Below, one piece after another: positions 18,428 to 27,671 of a DNA stretch of 43,999 bases (position 1 is its first letter; every line of letters begins with the position of its first letter). This stretch comes from Pseudotamlana haliotis (GTDB lineage: Bacteria > Bacteroidota > Bacteroidia > Flavobacteriales > Flavobacteriaceae). The notes under the pieces were generated by a model that ran no database searches, was not told where the DNA came from, and saw nothing but the letters and a program-made list of their open reading frames with translations. Position numbers and translations under genes: made by a program. The DNA is taken from assembly GCF_008806375.1 (NCBI RefSeq), contig NZ_WAAT01000044.1:46290-90288 (forward strand), read 5' to 3'.

Positions 18428-19336
18428 ATGAAAATCAATTTTATCCTATATCTATCACTAGTATTCATTTTAAATAGTTGTAATACCACTAAAAATGCTT
18501 CAGAATCAACTGAAACAGAAACAGAGGTGTTCCATGAAGATCCCGAAAATGATTCAGAGTTTGTTAATGCAGCTAGTGCAGCGGTTGACAAGTTAGTTGC
18601 AGCCAATATGCATACACCATTTACAAAACTAGAAGAAGACAAGGACAAGAACTCTGAGGTTAATTCAGGTGTTCATATTTCGTACGCCAAGTCAGATAAA
18701 AAAACAGGTAACCAAATGTATCATCATCTGCAAGAAAGGACCTTGTATATTGGCTCATCGTATTTGTGTGATAAATGTCCAAATGTGCATTTAAGTGGGG
18801 CAACAGGTTTCGTCATTCATGAGGATGGTATCGTTGTAACAAACTATCATGTTATATCGCCAAGAGATAGTGTTAAATATGATGGTCTTTTTGCGATAGA
18901 CCATGAAGGTACTGTTTATGTGGTGACCGAAGTATTGTCAGCAAGTAAAGCTAACGATTTAGCAATCCTGAAAGTTGATACAAAAGGTGCCAAATTGAAT
19001 GCATTACCATTGGCGAAAACAGAACTTGTAGGAGAAGATGTGTATATGATGGGACATCCTTTTAAAAACACCTTCTTTATGACCAAAGGAATCATTTCTA
19101 GAAAATATACAAATTCTGATGAGTCGAAGACTAGAATGACTATTACAGCAGAATTTGGTTTAGGTGCTAGTGGTGGCCCTGTGGTAAATGATTCGGGCGA
19201 AGTTGTTGGAGTCGTAAGTTCTACGTATGCAAACTATTCAGGAGGTCGTACAAGACAAAATGGAGATTTACAACTATTATTAAAAATAGTGGTACCAGTA
19301 AGTCAGCTTAATAAATATGTTAAAGAGGCGGTTTAA
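18428..19336 (+). CDS. Trypsin-like serine protease lipoprotein
   Basis: A 302-residue lipoprotein (signal ends at FILNSC, Cys about 18) with an acidic low-complexity linker (about 25-50) and a chymotrypsin-fold S1-type protease domain (about 110-300). The catalytic triad is visible: His141 in TNYHVI, Asp177 in NDLAILKV and Ser248 in GASGGPVV. A CDKC pair sits before the domain. It resembles DegP-type proteases in the catalytic segments, but I see no PDZ domain. It lies 281 bp after the second PNGase gene; the gap has only a weak inverted repeat (18303-18324) and no motif 1 or 2. The M36 gene follows after 48 bp, so the two are probably co-transcribed. A close paralogue starts at 43326. Confidence 0.9.
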   Translation: MKINFILYLSLVFILNSCNTTKNASESTETETEVFHEDPENDSEFVNAASAAVDKLVAANMHTPFTKLEEDKDKNSEVNSGVHISYAKSDKKTGNQMYHHLQERTLYIGSSYLCDKCPNVHLSGATGFVIHEDGIVVTNYHVISPRDSVKYDGLFAIDHEGTVYVVTEVLSASKANDLAILKVDTKGAKLNALPLAKTELVGEDVYMMGHPFKNTFFMTKGIISRKYTNSDESKTRMTITAEFGLGASGGPVVNDSGEVVGVVSSTYANYSGGRTRQNGDLQLLLKIVVPVSQLNKYVKEAV

Positions 19337-19384
19337 CATCAAGTTATGTCAGACACTAATAATCAGCTTTCAGTAATTATAAAA

Positions 19385-22300
19385 ATGAAACACATAACTA
19401 AAAGTATTTTAGGAGGTTCTTTAATTCTATTATCAACATTTGGGTTTGCTCAAAACGCGTTAAGCACCTCTCCAAACGGAGCTAAAATACAGGATCATGT
19501 TAGTAGTGCTGAGTTTAATTTATCTCAAAGTGATATTCAAGGATTAACCGTAACCAATGAGTATTATTCTAAAGGAATGGATGTGACCCTTGTATATGTA
19601 GGGCAAGAACATCAAGGTATTCCTATATATAATGCTATTACAACTGTAGCCATTAAAGATGATGAAGTTTTTAATATCGCCAGTCGATTTGTCACAAATG
19701 TAGCGGAAAAAATTAATACCCTAACACCTGCTATAACACCAGAGCAAGCTATAGAAAACGTAGCCTCTTATTTTAAACTAGGGGAACCTACCGCCTTAAA
19801 AAGGCTAAGTAACACAAAGAAAAAAAACGAGTTTTCTAACGGTAATATTTCTTCTAGAAATACCATTCCTGTAGTGTTAAAGTATGTTGAAGAAGCAGAC
19901 GGAAGCTTGAGATTGTATCAAGATGTTGAAGTTGATGTTATTGGAAGTAGTGATGCATGGAGTGTCCGAGTAGATGCTGTTACAGGGAAAATTAATGAAA
20001 GAAACATTCATAATTATACGATTAGTTGTTCTTTTGAAAACCCTCAGTATGACCATGTTCACGATCACAACCATTCTGAACCTATAGAAAAAAACCAAAC
20101 CGAATTTGAATTCTTTAAATCTACGGAGCATGCTTCAATACTAGTCGATGGATCTAGTTACAGAGTTTTACCAATATTATCAGATGGTAGTACTCCAGGG
20201 ACTTCAAACCCAATACATGGTAATAGGGTATTAATTAATAATCCTGCTAATGTTGTAGCATCACCATTTGGCTGGCATGATATTGATGGAGTACCTGGTG
20301 CAGAATATACTAATACAAGAGGTAATAATGTATATGCTTACTTAGACACCAAAGACTCAGAAGATGGCGACTCACCAAATGGCAGGAGTAACTTAGAATT
20401 CGATTTCCCTTATGATTATAATAATGAGAATCCAAAAACATATAGAGATGCCGCAGTAACCAACTTGTTTTATGTTACTAACATGGCTCATGATGTGTTT
20501 TATAGATATGGTTTTGATGAGGCATCTGGAAATTTTCAAGAAAACAATTACACTAACGTTATAGGGAAATCTGATGGTTTAAATGCAGAAGCTCAGGATG
20601 CTGCAGGAACAAATAATGCCAATATGCGTACAGATACAGATGGCGTTAATCCAATAATGCAAATGTACTTATATGATGAGATTGATACACCAAGAGATAG
20701 TGCTTTTGATAATGAAATTATAATTCATGAATATGGTCATGGCGTCTCAATAAGGTTAGTAGGTGGCGCCTTTAATGCATCATGCTTAAATCAGAATTAT
20801 GTAAAAGCGCAACAAGGAGAGGGGTGGTCTGATTGGTTCGGTTTAATGTTGACCATGAATTCTGGAGATCTTTCTGAAACCAGAAGAGGAATTGGTTCTT
20901 TTGCTAAAGGTGAATCAATAAGAGCAAATGGGCTTCGAGCTAAACCATATTCTACAGACTTTAGCATAAACGATTATACCTATGATGATATTAAATATGC
21001 AAAGGTACCTCACGGTGTAGGCGTTGTCTGGGCAACCATGCTATGGGATTTAACTTGGGCTTATATAGATAAGTATGGGTTTTCTGATGATTTATATTAT
21101 GGAGATGCAGGAAACAATAAAGTATTACAATTAGTGCTAGACGGATTAAAATTACAACCTTGTGGTGCTGGTTTTGTAGACTCTAGAGATGCCATTTTGG
21201 CTGCAGATCGGGCAACTACAGGAGGAGAAAATGCCTGTTTGATTTGGCAGGTGTTTGCTAAAAGAGGTTTAGGATTTGGAGCACAGCAAGGCGCTATTAA
21301 TTCTGCGGCAGATGGTTTAGAATCATTTGATTTACCAGAAGCAGCTTTCTCAATAACACAAATTAAAGGGGCGTGTGGTAATGGAATTGCCCAAATGTCT
21401 GTATCTAACTTTACAAATACACCAATATCTTCTTTAGATTATAGCTATACTATAGATGGTGGTAATCCAGTAAGTGAAACTTGGACTGGAAACATTGGTC
21501 CTTGCCAAACAGGTGTTATTACTATTCTAGATTCAGGAAGCATACCAAGAGGTATTCATAAATTAGAGGTCACTACATTAAACCCAGCAACAACTTCTTC
21601 AATTAACTTATATATAAATGATTCAGGCGAGTTTGGCGAGGTTAATACTTTTGAAAATGATTCAGACCAATTAATCGCATATAATATATCAGGAGAAGAA
21701 GCCTTATGGGAAAGAGGTACGGCAAGTGGAAAGTTGTTAAAAGATACGGGGTCTAAAGTCTACGGAACAAACTTAGATGGTGATACAGAAAGAAGTGCAA
21801 GAGGTTACTTGGTTTCACCTTGTTATGATTTGTCTAACATAGAAAATGCTAGCGTAGAGTTTAAAATGGGGTTTGACACAGAGAATAGATATGATTTTAT
21901 AACCTTTCAATACTCTACAGATGGCGGCGTAACCTGGCAAATTCTGGGCAGTGCAGACGATGAAGATTGGTTTAATAATGGAGAAGTTTGGAATACATTT
22001 TTTTGTGAATTATGTGTTGGCGGCCAATGGACAGGAAGAGGAGATGATTTAAGTACACATAGTGCAGGAGGAACAAATGCTGAAATGAAATTATATAAGC
22101 ATTCCTTAGAAGACTTTGATATGAATGGTTCGGCTGAAGAAAATATGCTGTTTAGATTTGTGTTAATAAATAATGAAAGAGGTACTGCCGAAGAAGGTGC
22201 AATTATAGATGACTTTGTAGTTAGAGGCGATAATACATTATCGACTCAGGAAAATGAAATAAAAGGTTTAAAAGTATTTCCTAACCCAACAACCGATGTC

Positions 22301-22504
22301 ATTACCATACAAAGCTCAGAATCTTTAGAAAATGCAAAAGTATCTATAATTGATCTTATGGGCAGAGTATTAAACAATGTTCCGGTTCATACTAATGGCT
22401 CTAACAAAAAGACAGTAAGTCTTAAAGGGTTTGCTACAGGTGTTTATTTATTAAACATTGACAATGGTTCTCGTAGATCAATGACGCGTATTGTTAAGAA
22501 ATAA
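19385..22504 (+). CDS. Secreted M36 (fungalysin-type) metalloprotease with T9SS tail
   Basis: A 1039-residue zinc endopeptidase. Order: signal peptide (to FGFAQ), FTP-type propeptide (about 30-200), the M36 catalytic domain (about 235-650), a beta region, a MAM/jelly-roll-like domain (about 760-930, SPCYDLSNIENASVEFKMGF) and a T9SS sorting domain (about 960-1039, LKVFPNPTTDVITIQSS). Zinc ligands are in HEYGH (His448, His452), with Glu449 as catalytic base and Glu479 in GEGWSDWFG as third ligand. An in-frame ATG at 19346 would add 13 residues, but the Met at 19385 begins the signal peptide and is also the start kept in the remnant at 25692. It likely degrades proteins outside the cell, next to the N-glycanases. 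Confidence 0.93.
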   Translation: MKHITKSILGGSLILLSTFGFAQNALSTSPNGAKIQDHVSSAEFNLSQSDIQGLTVTNEYYSKGMDVTLVYVGQEHQGIPIYNAITTVAIKDDEVFNIASRFVTNVAEKINTLTPAITPEQAIENVASYFKLGEPTALKRLSNTKKKNEFSNGNISSRNTIPVVLKYVEEADGSLRLYQDVEVDVIGSSDAWSVRVDAVTGKINERNIHNYTISCSFENPQYDHVHDHNHSEPIEKNQTEFEFFKSTEHASILVDGSSYRVLPILSDGSTPGTSNPIHGNRVLINNPANVVASPFGWHDIDGVPGAEYTNTRGNNVYAYLDTKDSEDGDSPNGRSNLEFDFPYDYNNENPKTYRDAAVTNLFYVTNMAHDVFYRYGFDEASGNFQENNYTNVIGKSDGLNAEAQDAAGTNNANMRTDTDGVNPIMQMYLYDEIDTPRDSAFDNEIIIHEYGHGVSIRLVGGAFNASCLNQNYVKAQQGEGWSDWFGLMLTMNSGDLSETRRGIGSFAKGESIRANGLRAKPYSTDFSINDYTYDDIKYAKVPHGVGVVWATMLWDLTWAYIDKYGFSDDLYYGDAGNNKVLQLVLDGLKLQPCGAGFVDSRDAILAADRATTGGENACLIWQVFAKRGLGFGAQQGAINSAADGLESFDLPEAAFSITQIKGACGNGIAQMSVSNFTNTPISSLDYSYTIDGGNPVSETWTGNIGPCQTGVITILDSGSIPRGIHKLEVTTLNPATTSSINLYINDSGEFGEVNTFENDSDQLIAYNISGEEALWERGTASGKLLKDTGSKVYGTNLDGDTERSARGYLVSPCYDLSNIENASVEFKMGFDTENRYDFITFQYSTDGGVTWQILGSADDEDWFNNGEVWNTFFCELCVGGQWTGRGDDLSTHSAGGTNAEMKLYKHSLEDFDMNGSAEENMLFRFVLINNERGTAEEGAIIDDFVVRGDNTLSTQENEIKGLKVFPNPTTDVITIQSSESLENAKVSIIDLMGRVLNNVPVHTNGSNKKTVSLKGFATGVYLLNIDNGSRRSMTRIVKK

Positions 22505-22880
22505 TTTCAATTGGTTACTGGTATTAATTAATAATAAAATTTTGGTTTAAAGTAACCAGTATTTGAGAACCTATATTAAATATTTTTTTTATATATCATT
22601 GAAATTTATATGGTTAAATCTGTGTTGAGTTGAATTAAGTAGTGTTTTTTTAATAGAGATTGTGCTGTAAGAGATAGTTTTGTATCTCATTTATAGTAGC
22701 TTTTATAAATAATCTAATTATAGATTTCTTTATTGCTATTTCAATACGGAGACAACTTTTTTTAATTCTATAAATAAAAACAGTAAGAATAATACTTGTT
22801 TTTTCTTCTAAAAGTGTTCGAATTTTCACTTCTTAAAAAAATAACTTTTTTTTAACCCTACCAAAGAGTTTTATCGTCAA
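22501..22880 (+). repeat. Duplicated intergenic block, copy 1
   Basis: The stop codon and 3' flank of the M36 gene, through to motif 2, are repeated at 25906-26285 with modest divergence. Shared landmarks are TTTCAATTGGTTA, GAGATAGTTTTGTATCTC and TTGCTATTTCAATACGGAG. GAGATAGTTTTGTATCTC can form a small hairpin (GAGATA/TATCTC) in both copies. Confidence 0.85.
22854..22878 (+). promoter_or_regulatory. ECF-type promoter motif 2 (copy A)
   Basis: A T-rich run, AACCC (22854-22858), 16-nt spacer, CGTC (22875-22878). AAC at -35 and CGTC at -10 with 16 nt between is a textbook ECF sigma arrangement. The spacer contains CAAAGAGTTTT as in the other two copies. Downstream lies a deleted PNGase gene and then the M43 gene, about 560 bp away. 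Confidence 0.72.
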
Positions 22881-22993
22881 ATAAAGAGATGGCCGTTTTG
22901 CCTTTAAAAGAGGCCGTTTTTTGTTCAAAAAAAGAATACAGGATTTATAGACGATACTATTAGAAACATTTAATTGAATATTTAACCTTTAAA

Positions 22994-23234
22994 TTATTAA
23001 AAAATTTATCACTTATTATTTTCTTAAGTCTAATAGCAATGACTTTTGGTTAAGCTAGTTTTGAATTCATTGGTCAACCAACAGAAATTCATCCAGGTGG
23101 AACGTTAGCGCTCAATAACCCTTTCGTTTTTGTAGTAAGAGATATTCCTAATGGACAAGTAATGCTGTCCTATATCGGCTTTACCTGTACCCTGATGGTG
23201 TTGATATGAATGCCTTAAGATTGTAATCAAGTAA
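22994..23234 (+). pseudogene. Remnant of a third PNGase-type gene
   Basis: The reading frame LLKNLSLIIFLS, AMTFG-stop-ASFEFIGQP, TEIHPGGTL, NPFVFVVRDIPNGQ matches the N-termini of the genes at 12730 and 15676. The start codon is lost (TTA in place of ATG), Gln is a TAA stop, and a frame error follows PNGQ. About 2.2 kb is then missing: the junction near 23219 joins directly to the last codons (ATTGTAATCAAGTAA, as in KIVIN/KIIIK). Only both ends of the gene remain. The leader from motif 2 to this start resembles that of the gene at 26472. The rest of 23235-23436 is AT-rich with no gene. Confidence 0.88.
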
Positions 23235-23436
23235 GCTATTTTAAAATTAAAAAAGGTGTTTTATTGCCAAACCAACGAACTGGTTACTATTTTAAGTAAT
23301 AAAAAACAAAACCTAATTTATAAACTGCTCCCAAAAATTAGACAATATTTCAGGGTGTTTTAATAGTAAAATTTCATCAGATTTTTAATGCATACAACAA
23401 ATGAAATATAAAAATTTTAAAAAATACATACAACAA

Positions 23437-25548
23437 ATGAGATACCTATACTTGTCATTATTACTTTGCATTTCTAGTTTTTCTTACGCTCAAACAGATA
23501 CATCCCTAAAAGTGGAGTGTGCTACTGATTTAATATGGGCTAGAGAAAAACAAACCAATCCCACTTTTGAACAGCACGAGCATCAATTACAGTTGGCAAT
23601 TAGCGCAAAAAAAACATCCAAAGTAAATAAAAAAGTTGCAACTGAAATATACCAAGTTCCAATAGTAATACACATTGTTAACCCCGGAAATGATCCGTCA
23701 TTTAATTTCACAGACGATGACATAAAGCGTAAGTTAAAACAAACAAATGCTCTTTTTAGAGCACAAAATGTTGGGCTTCAATTTGATTCACGTTATGGTT
23801 ATGACACACAAATTGAGTTTGTATTAGCCGTTCGTGATGAAAACGGCGATTGTACCTCAGGAATAAATAGGATAGATTATTCGACAAATACAGAATATGT
23901 AAATAATGGTCTTCGGGTAACTGACCCAAATGGAGGTATACTACTTAAACCTTTTATGGACAGTCTAACTTGGGACACATCCAAATACTATAATATTTAT
24001 ATAGTTAATAAATTTTACAATAATGGTAGTGCAGGATTTGCCTATTACCCAGGTGCTTTTTTAGATGGTGCGGTTTTAAAGCCTAATGCCTTTACTTCAG
24101 AACCTGACACTAACTTAGCGCACGAATTAGGTCATGCCCTAAATTTGTACCACACTTTTGAAGGAACTGATTCAAAAACTTGCCCATCAACCCTTTATAC
24201 AGACGGAGATAAATGCGCAGACACACCGCCTTATTTAGGACCGTCTCTTGAAAAAGATTGTGCCAAATCCGAATTAATTAACAACTGCGCTATCGGATAT
24301 GCCCCTTATGGAATTGAACTCAGTACCAACAAATATTATATTACTAATTTAATGTCATATTCCTATGTAGCCTGTCGTACACTATTTACAACAGATCAAA
24401 AAGACCGTATGATCGCTACATTAGAAGGACAACGTTCGACATTATTAACTAAAAACGGAAACCTCAGTTTAACCCCTCCATCTGCGCCATCGGTAGATTT
24501 TACAATGGAAAATACCACAAGTTGTTTGGGCACTGAATTGACTTTGCTTGACAATAGTTCTTGTATTCCAAATACTTATTTAGATGATTTTACTTTCAAT
24601 GGGACAACAGCATTATGGACGATTACAAACGGAACAGATGTGTTTACCTCCACAGAAAGAAACCCAAAATTTTCACCAAAATCAACAGGATTATATAATG
24701 TAACGCTAACGTTAACAGTTGATGGTTTAGGCACCTTCACTAAAACAAAAGAAAACTATATCACAGTTGGAGAACAAGGAACACCATCAACTTGTAGTTT
24801 TGGAACTTTTGATAAAGTAACTTTCAATTATACCGTAAGTAAATTTGAGTTTAATTCCATTAGTAATGATACAGGTGTAAGGGAGAATGATATAAAAGAT
24901 TTTCGTTGTGAAAAATTGACTACGGTTTATTCTGGCGATTCGTATGAACTTGCTATAACTGCTAATAGTGCGGGCACTAGAACAAATTATGTAAAAGCAT
25001 GGATCGATTTCAATAATGACGGAGCGTTCGATATTTCTGAAATGGTTTTTGCTGATAAATTAACTGCCACAGGGTCATTTACATCCGGTAGGTTAATAAA
25101 AAATATTATAATCCCTACAACGGATGTAGTAACAAATAAGATACTTTTAATGAGAGTGATGAGCCAAGTCGAGAGTTCTGGAACGCTAGATCTTAGTTCA
25201 GATGATGCCGTCCCTAATGATGGTTGTTTTACAGATAACAATACCAAAAGATTCGATATTGAAGATTATGGAGTGGTTGTTTTGGATAAATCTACATTGG
25301 CTATAAATAGCATAGAAAAATCTACCTCTTGGGAGGTTTTCAAAAAAGGAACAACTACAACTGTAAAGTCAGATGGTTTTATGATTCAAAACATTACGGT
25401 GTATGATCTTGTAGGAAGAAAAATTTTCGATTCTAAAAAAATAAATGTAAACGAATATAATATAAACGAGTTTAAAAGAAACCAAATATTAATTTATAAA
25501 ATGACCACAAACACAGGTGCTGTTTTGACTAAAAAAGTAATGAATTAG
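23437..25548 (+). CDS. Secreted M43-type metalloprotease with PKD, GEVED and sorting domains
   Basis: A 703-residue protein with signal peptide (to FSYAQ), an M43 (pappalysin/cytophagalysin-type) domain (about 45-335), a PKD-like domain (about 345-445), a GEVED-like domain (about 490-590, VKAWIDFNNDGAFDISEMVF) and a T9SS-type tail (about 620-703). The metzincin zinc site is HELGHALNLYH, with His229, His233 and His239 as ligands and Glu230 as base. The usual Gly of HExxHxxGxxH is Asn here. A Met-turn is present (NLMSYS), followed by C, FT and DRM as in the family. The frame can start at 23401, but ATACAACAAATGA is repeated 36 bp apart around both Met codons and the signal peptide begins at the second, so I choose 23437. 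It is intact between two gene remnants. Confidence 0.9.
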   Translation: MRYLYLSLLLCISSFSYAQTDTSLKVECATDLIWAREKQTNPTFEQHEHQLQLAISAKKTSKVNKKVATEIYQVPIVIHIVNPGNDPSFNFTDDDIKRKLKQTNALFRAQNVGLQFDSRYGYDTQIEFVLAVRDENGDCTSGINRIDYSTNTEYVNNGLRVTDPNGGILLKPFMDSLTWDTSKYYNIYIVNKFYNNGSAGFAYYPGAFLDGAVLKPNAFTSEPDTNLAHELGHALNLYHTFEGTDSKTCPSTLYTDGDKCADTPPYLGPSLEKDCAKSELINNCAIGYAPYGIELSTNKYYITNLMSYSYVACRTLFTTDQKDRMIATLEGQRSTLLTKNGNLSLTPPSAPSVDFTMENTTSCLGTELTLLDNSSCIPNTYLDDFTFNGTTALWTITNGTDVFTSTERNPKFSPKSTGLYNVTLTLTVDGLGTFTKTKENYITVGEQGTPSTCSFGTFDKVTFNYTVSKFEFNSISNDTGVRENDIKDFRCEKLTTVYSGDSYELAITANSAGTRTNYVKAWIDFNNDGAFDISEMVFADKLTATGSFTSGRLIKNIIIPTTDVVTNKILLMRVMSQVESSGTLDLSSDDAVPNDGCFTDNNTKRFDIEDYGVVVLDKSTLAINSIEKSTSWEVFKKGTTTTVKSDGFMIQNITVYDLVGRKIFDSKKINVNEYNINEFKRNQILIYKMTTNTGAVLTKKVMN

Positions 25549-25691
25549 TTATAGTTAAAAAACACAACTTTTGTTCGTATTTATATTTTAAAATAAAATC
25601 ATTACATAAAAAGCGGGAAATTTAGATTGTAAATCTGAATTTTAAAAGGTTATAGCGGACACTGATAAATTGTTTTCAGTAATTATAAAAA

Positions 25692-25909
25692 ATGAAACAT
25701 GTATTTAAAAGTATTTTAGTAGGTTCTTTAATGCAATTATCAATATTTGGGTTCGCTCAAAATGCGTTATGCACGTCTCTAAACAGAGACCAAATACAGA
25801 GGAATGATAGTCGTTCAAATAATTGTCCAGTTTTTTGTTGCAAGTCCATTACTTATTAAACATGAACAATGGTTCTCGTAGATCAATGACTCGTATTGTT
25901 AAGAAATAA
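25692..25909 (+). pseudogene. Remnant of a second M36 metalloprotease gene
   Basis: The first about 100 bp match the start of the M36 gene at 19385 (MKHVFKSILVGSL, then LSIFGFAQNAL), as does the sequence just upstream (TTTTCAGTAATTATAAAA). The last about 50 bp match its end (NNGSRRSMTRIVKK then TAA at 25907-25909). About 2.9 kb of the middle is missing and replaced by roughly 70 bp of unrecognised sequence. It cannot make a protease. Confidence 0.9.
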
Positions 25910-26285
25910 TTTCAATTGGTTAATGGTGTTAATTAATTATAAAATTTAGGTTTAAAGTAACTAGTATTTGATGTTATATATTAGGCGTGTTTTATATGTT
26001 GCTGGTATTTGGGTGATTAAGACTAGGTTAGGTTGAATTAAGTAGGTTTTTTTTATAGAGATTGTGACGCAAGAGATAGTTTTGTATCTCATTTGTAGTA
26101 GCCTTTATAAATAATCTAATTATAGATTTCTTTATTGCTATTTCAATACGGAGGCAACTTTTTTTTTATTCTATAAATAAAAACAGTTAGAATAATACTT
26201 GTTTTTTCATCTAAAAGTGTTCGGATTTTTACTTCTTAAAAAAAGTTAACTTTTTTTTAACCCTATTAAAGAGTTTTGTCGTCTT
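25906..26285 (+). repeat. Duplicated intergenic block, copy 2
   Basis: Copy of 22501-22880, following the M36 remnant just as the first copy follows the intact M36 gene, and ending in motif 2. Together with the remnant this shows that an M36 gene plus flank was duplicated and the copy then lost its middle. Confidence 0.85.
26259..26283 (+). promoter_or_regulatory. ECF-type promoter motif 2 (copy B), drives small T9SS gene
   Basis: AACCC (26259-26263), 16-nt spacer with TTAAAGAGTTTTG, CGTC (26280-26283). It lies about 190 bp upstream of the small T9SS protein gene at 26472, with no gene between. Confidence 0.75.
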
Positions 26286-26471
26286 AAATATAACAAGTAG
26301 TCACTTGTATTATAGATTTTGTAAAAATATGATACTAGGAAATAGCGGTTTTGCTATTAAAAGAAGATATTTTGGGTTCATAAATGTATGACATGCTTTA
26401 TACAAAATACGATTAAAAACATTGAAATTAATATTTAACCTTAACCATTTAACCTTTAAATTATCAAACAC

Positions 26472-27242
26472 ATGAAAAAAATTTACAAAAACATTTTATT
26501 AGCATTTATTGCAGTAGCAACAACAGGTTTGTCTTACGGGCAAAATTTCGCGACTTATAGTAACACAGCGGTAGCTGGCAACTTTGGGGGGACTTTAGGT
26601 AGTGTAGGTTTTACTTTGACTATCGCTCCCGAGCATACCCCTAAAGTGGGAACTGCGAATATGGAAGGAAATTCTTATGCTTCGTATGAAGGAAGTTGGG
26701 CTACACCAGCTATAAAAATGAAACCTGTTGATAACTTTACTTGTACCATCACGTTTGATCAAGCTATACCAAATTTAAAGTTTTACATAGCAGATTGGGT
26801 ATTTTCTACAATAGAATACAATCATGATTTCACCATTTTATCAAATTATGAAATAACAGCTGCAAACGAGAACACATTAAATGTAACCGTATCCGACGGA
26901 ATTATAGAATTTACTGAACCTGTTACCACATTAACTTTTACTAGAACTAGTGGAACTAATAGTGGGAATTGGGGTTTCGCACTTCTTGACGGGCCTACAT
27001 TAGGAGTAAATGACGTATACGCAAAAGGTGCTCTTAAGTTATACCCTAGCCCATCTTCAGATTTTATTGCAATCTCAGGATTAACAGCAAAAGAAAATTA
27101 TACCATATACAATACAGTAGGTGCTGTGGTTGGTTCTGGAGAAATTTCTGCTAACGAAAAAATTGGAGTAAGCCATTTAACAAATGGAATCTATGTTTTG
27201 AGACTTGAAAAAGGAAATGCCATTAAATTTGTGAAAAAATAA
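26472..27242 (+). CDS. Small secreted protein with T9SS sorting domain, paralogue
   Basis: A 256-residue protein with signal peptide (to SYGQ, residue 24), a beta-rich body and a C-terminal T9SS type A sorting domain (about 182-256, LKLYPSPSSDFIAISGL and HLTNGIYVLRLEKGN). It is related to the 263-residue protein at 11290, most clearly in FTEPVTTLTFT and the whole tail; the N-terminal bodies are more diverged. Motif 2 lies upstream, whereas the paralogue follows cassette 1, so each regulatory circuit seems to own one member. I do not recognise the body; a surface binding or scaffold role is a guess. A 7-bp hairpin and a terminator follow at once. Confidence 0.85.
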   Translation: MKKIYKNILLAFIAVATTGLSYGQNFATYSNTAVAGNFGGTLGSVGFTLTIAPEHTPKVGTANMEGNSYASYEGSWATPAIKMKPVDNFTCTITFDQAIPNLKFYIADWVFSTIEYNHDFTILSNYEITAANENTLNVTVSDGIIEFTEPVTTLTFTRTSGTNSGNWGFALLDGPTLGVNDVYAKGALKLYPSPSSDFIAISGLTAKENYTIYNTVGAVVGSGEISANEKIGVSHLTNGIYVLRLEKGNAIKFVKK

Positions 27243-27244
27243 AC

Positions 27245-27323
27245 GATTACCTTTTGGTAATCTGCTATTGAAAAAAGTAGAAAGGAGCTAAACTTTATTT
27301 TAGTTCTTTTCTGCTTTTTTTTT
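27245..27323 (+). terminator. Hairpin plus terminator after small T9SS gene
   Basis: A perfect short hairpin GATTACC-TTTT-GGTAATC (27245-27262) starts 3 bp after the stop codon. It is followed by an imperfect long stem (27271-27290 with 27300-27318, AGAAAGGAGCTAAA against TTTAGTTCTTTTCT) ending in a T8 run. Either could stop transcription. I see no gene or motif in 27324-27671, apart from the AT-rich leader of the ABC genes. Confidence 0.75.
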
Positions 27324-27671
27324 GAATTTAATGTCATGACCATATTACGGTGCTAACTGTTGCATACAAGCCATTACCTCTATAAATAAACAAGGATATA
27401 AACCTAAAAAAAAAGTTAAAATCAATACGTGTTGAAGTGTTATTTAGTACCTATGCGCTTCCAAATGTTTGATACCGTAACTCATGCAGTGAGAATTGTA
27501 AAAAAGGTAAAAAACAAATAAAACGTATAAGATTACATTTAACTTTAGACTTTAAAAACACCAAATTTATAATATTCATTGATCACCTAAATTTAGTACA
27601 AGACACTTTTTTTAAGCGAGAGGCTAAATAGGTATTCATTCATTAAAATTTTATATTCTCAAAATTCTTCT

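Noticed and set aside
22505-26471. Insertion sequence or integrative element as cause of the scarred region
   Set aside because: I found no transposase, integrase or terminal inverted repeats; duplicated gene ends and flanks explain the region.
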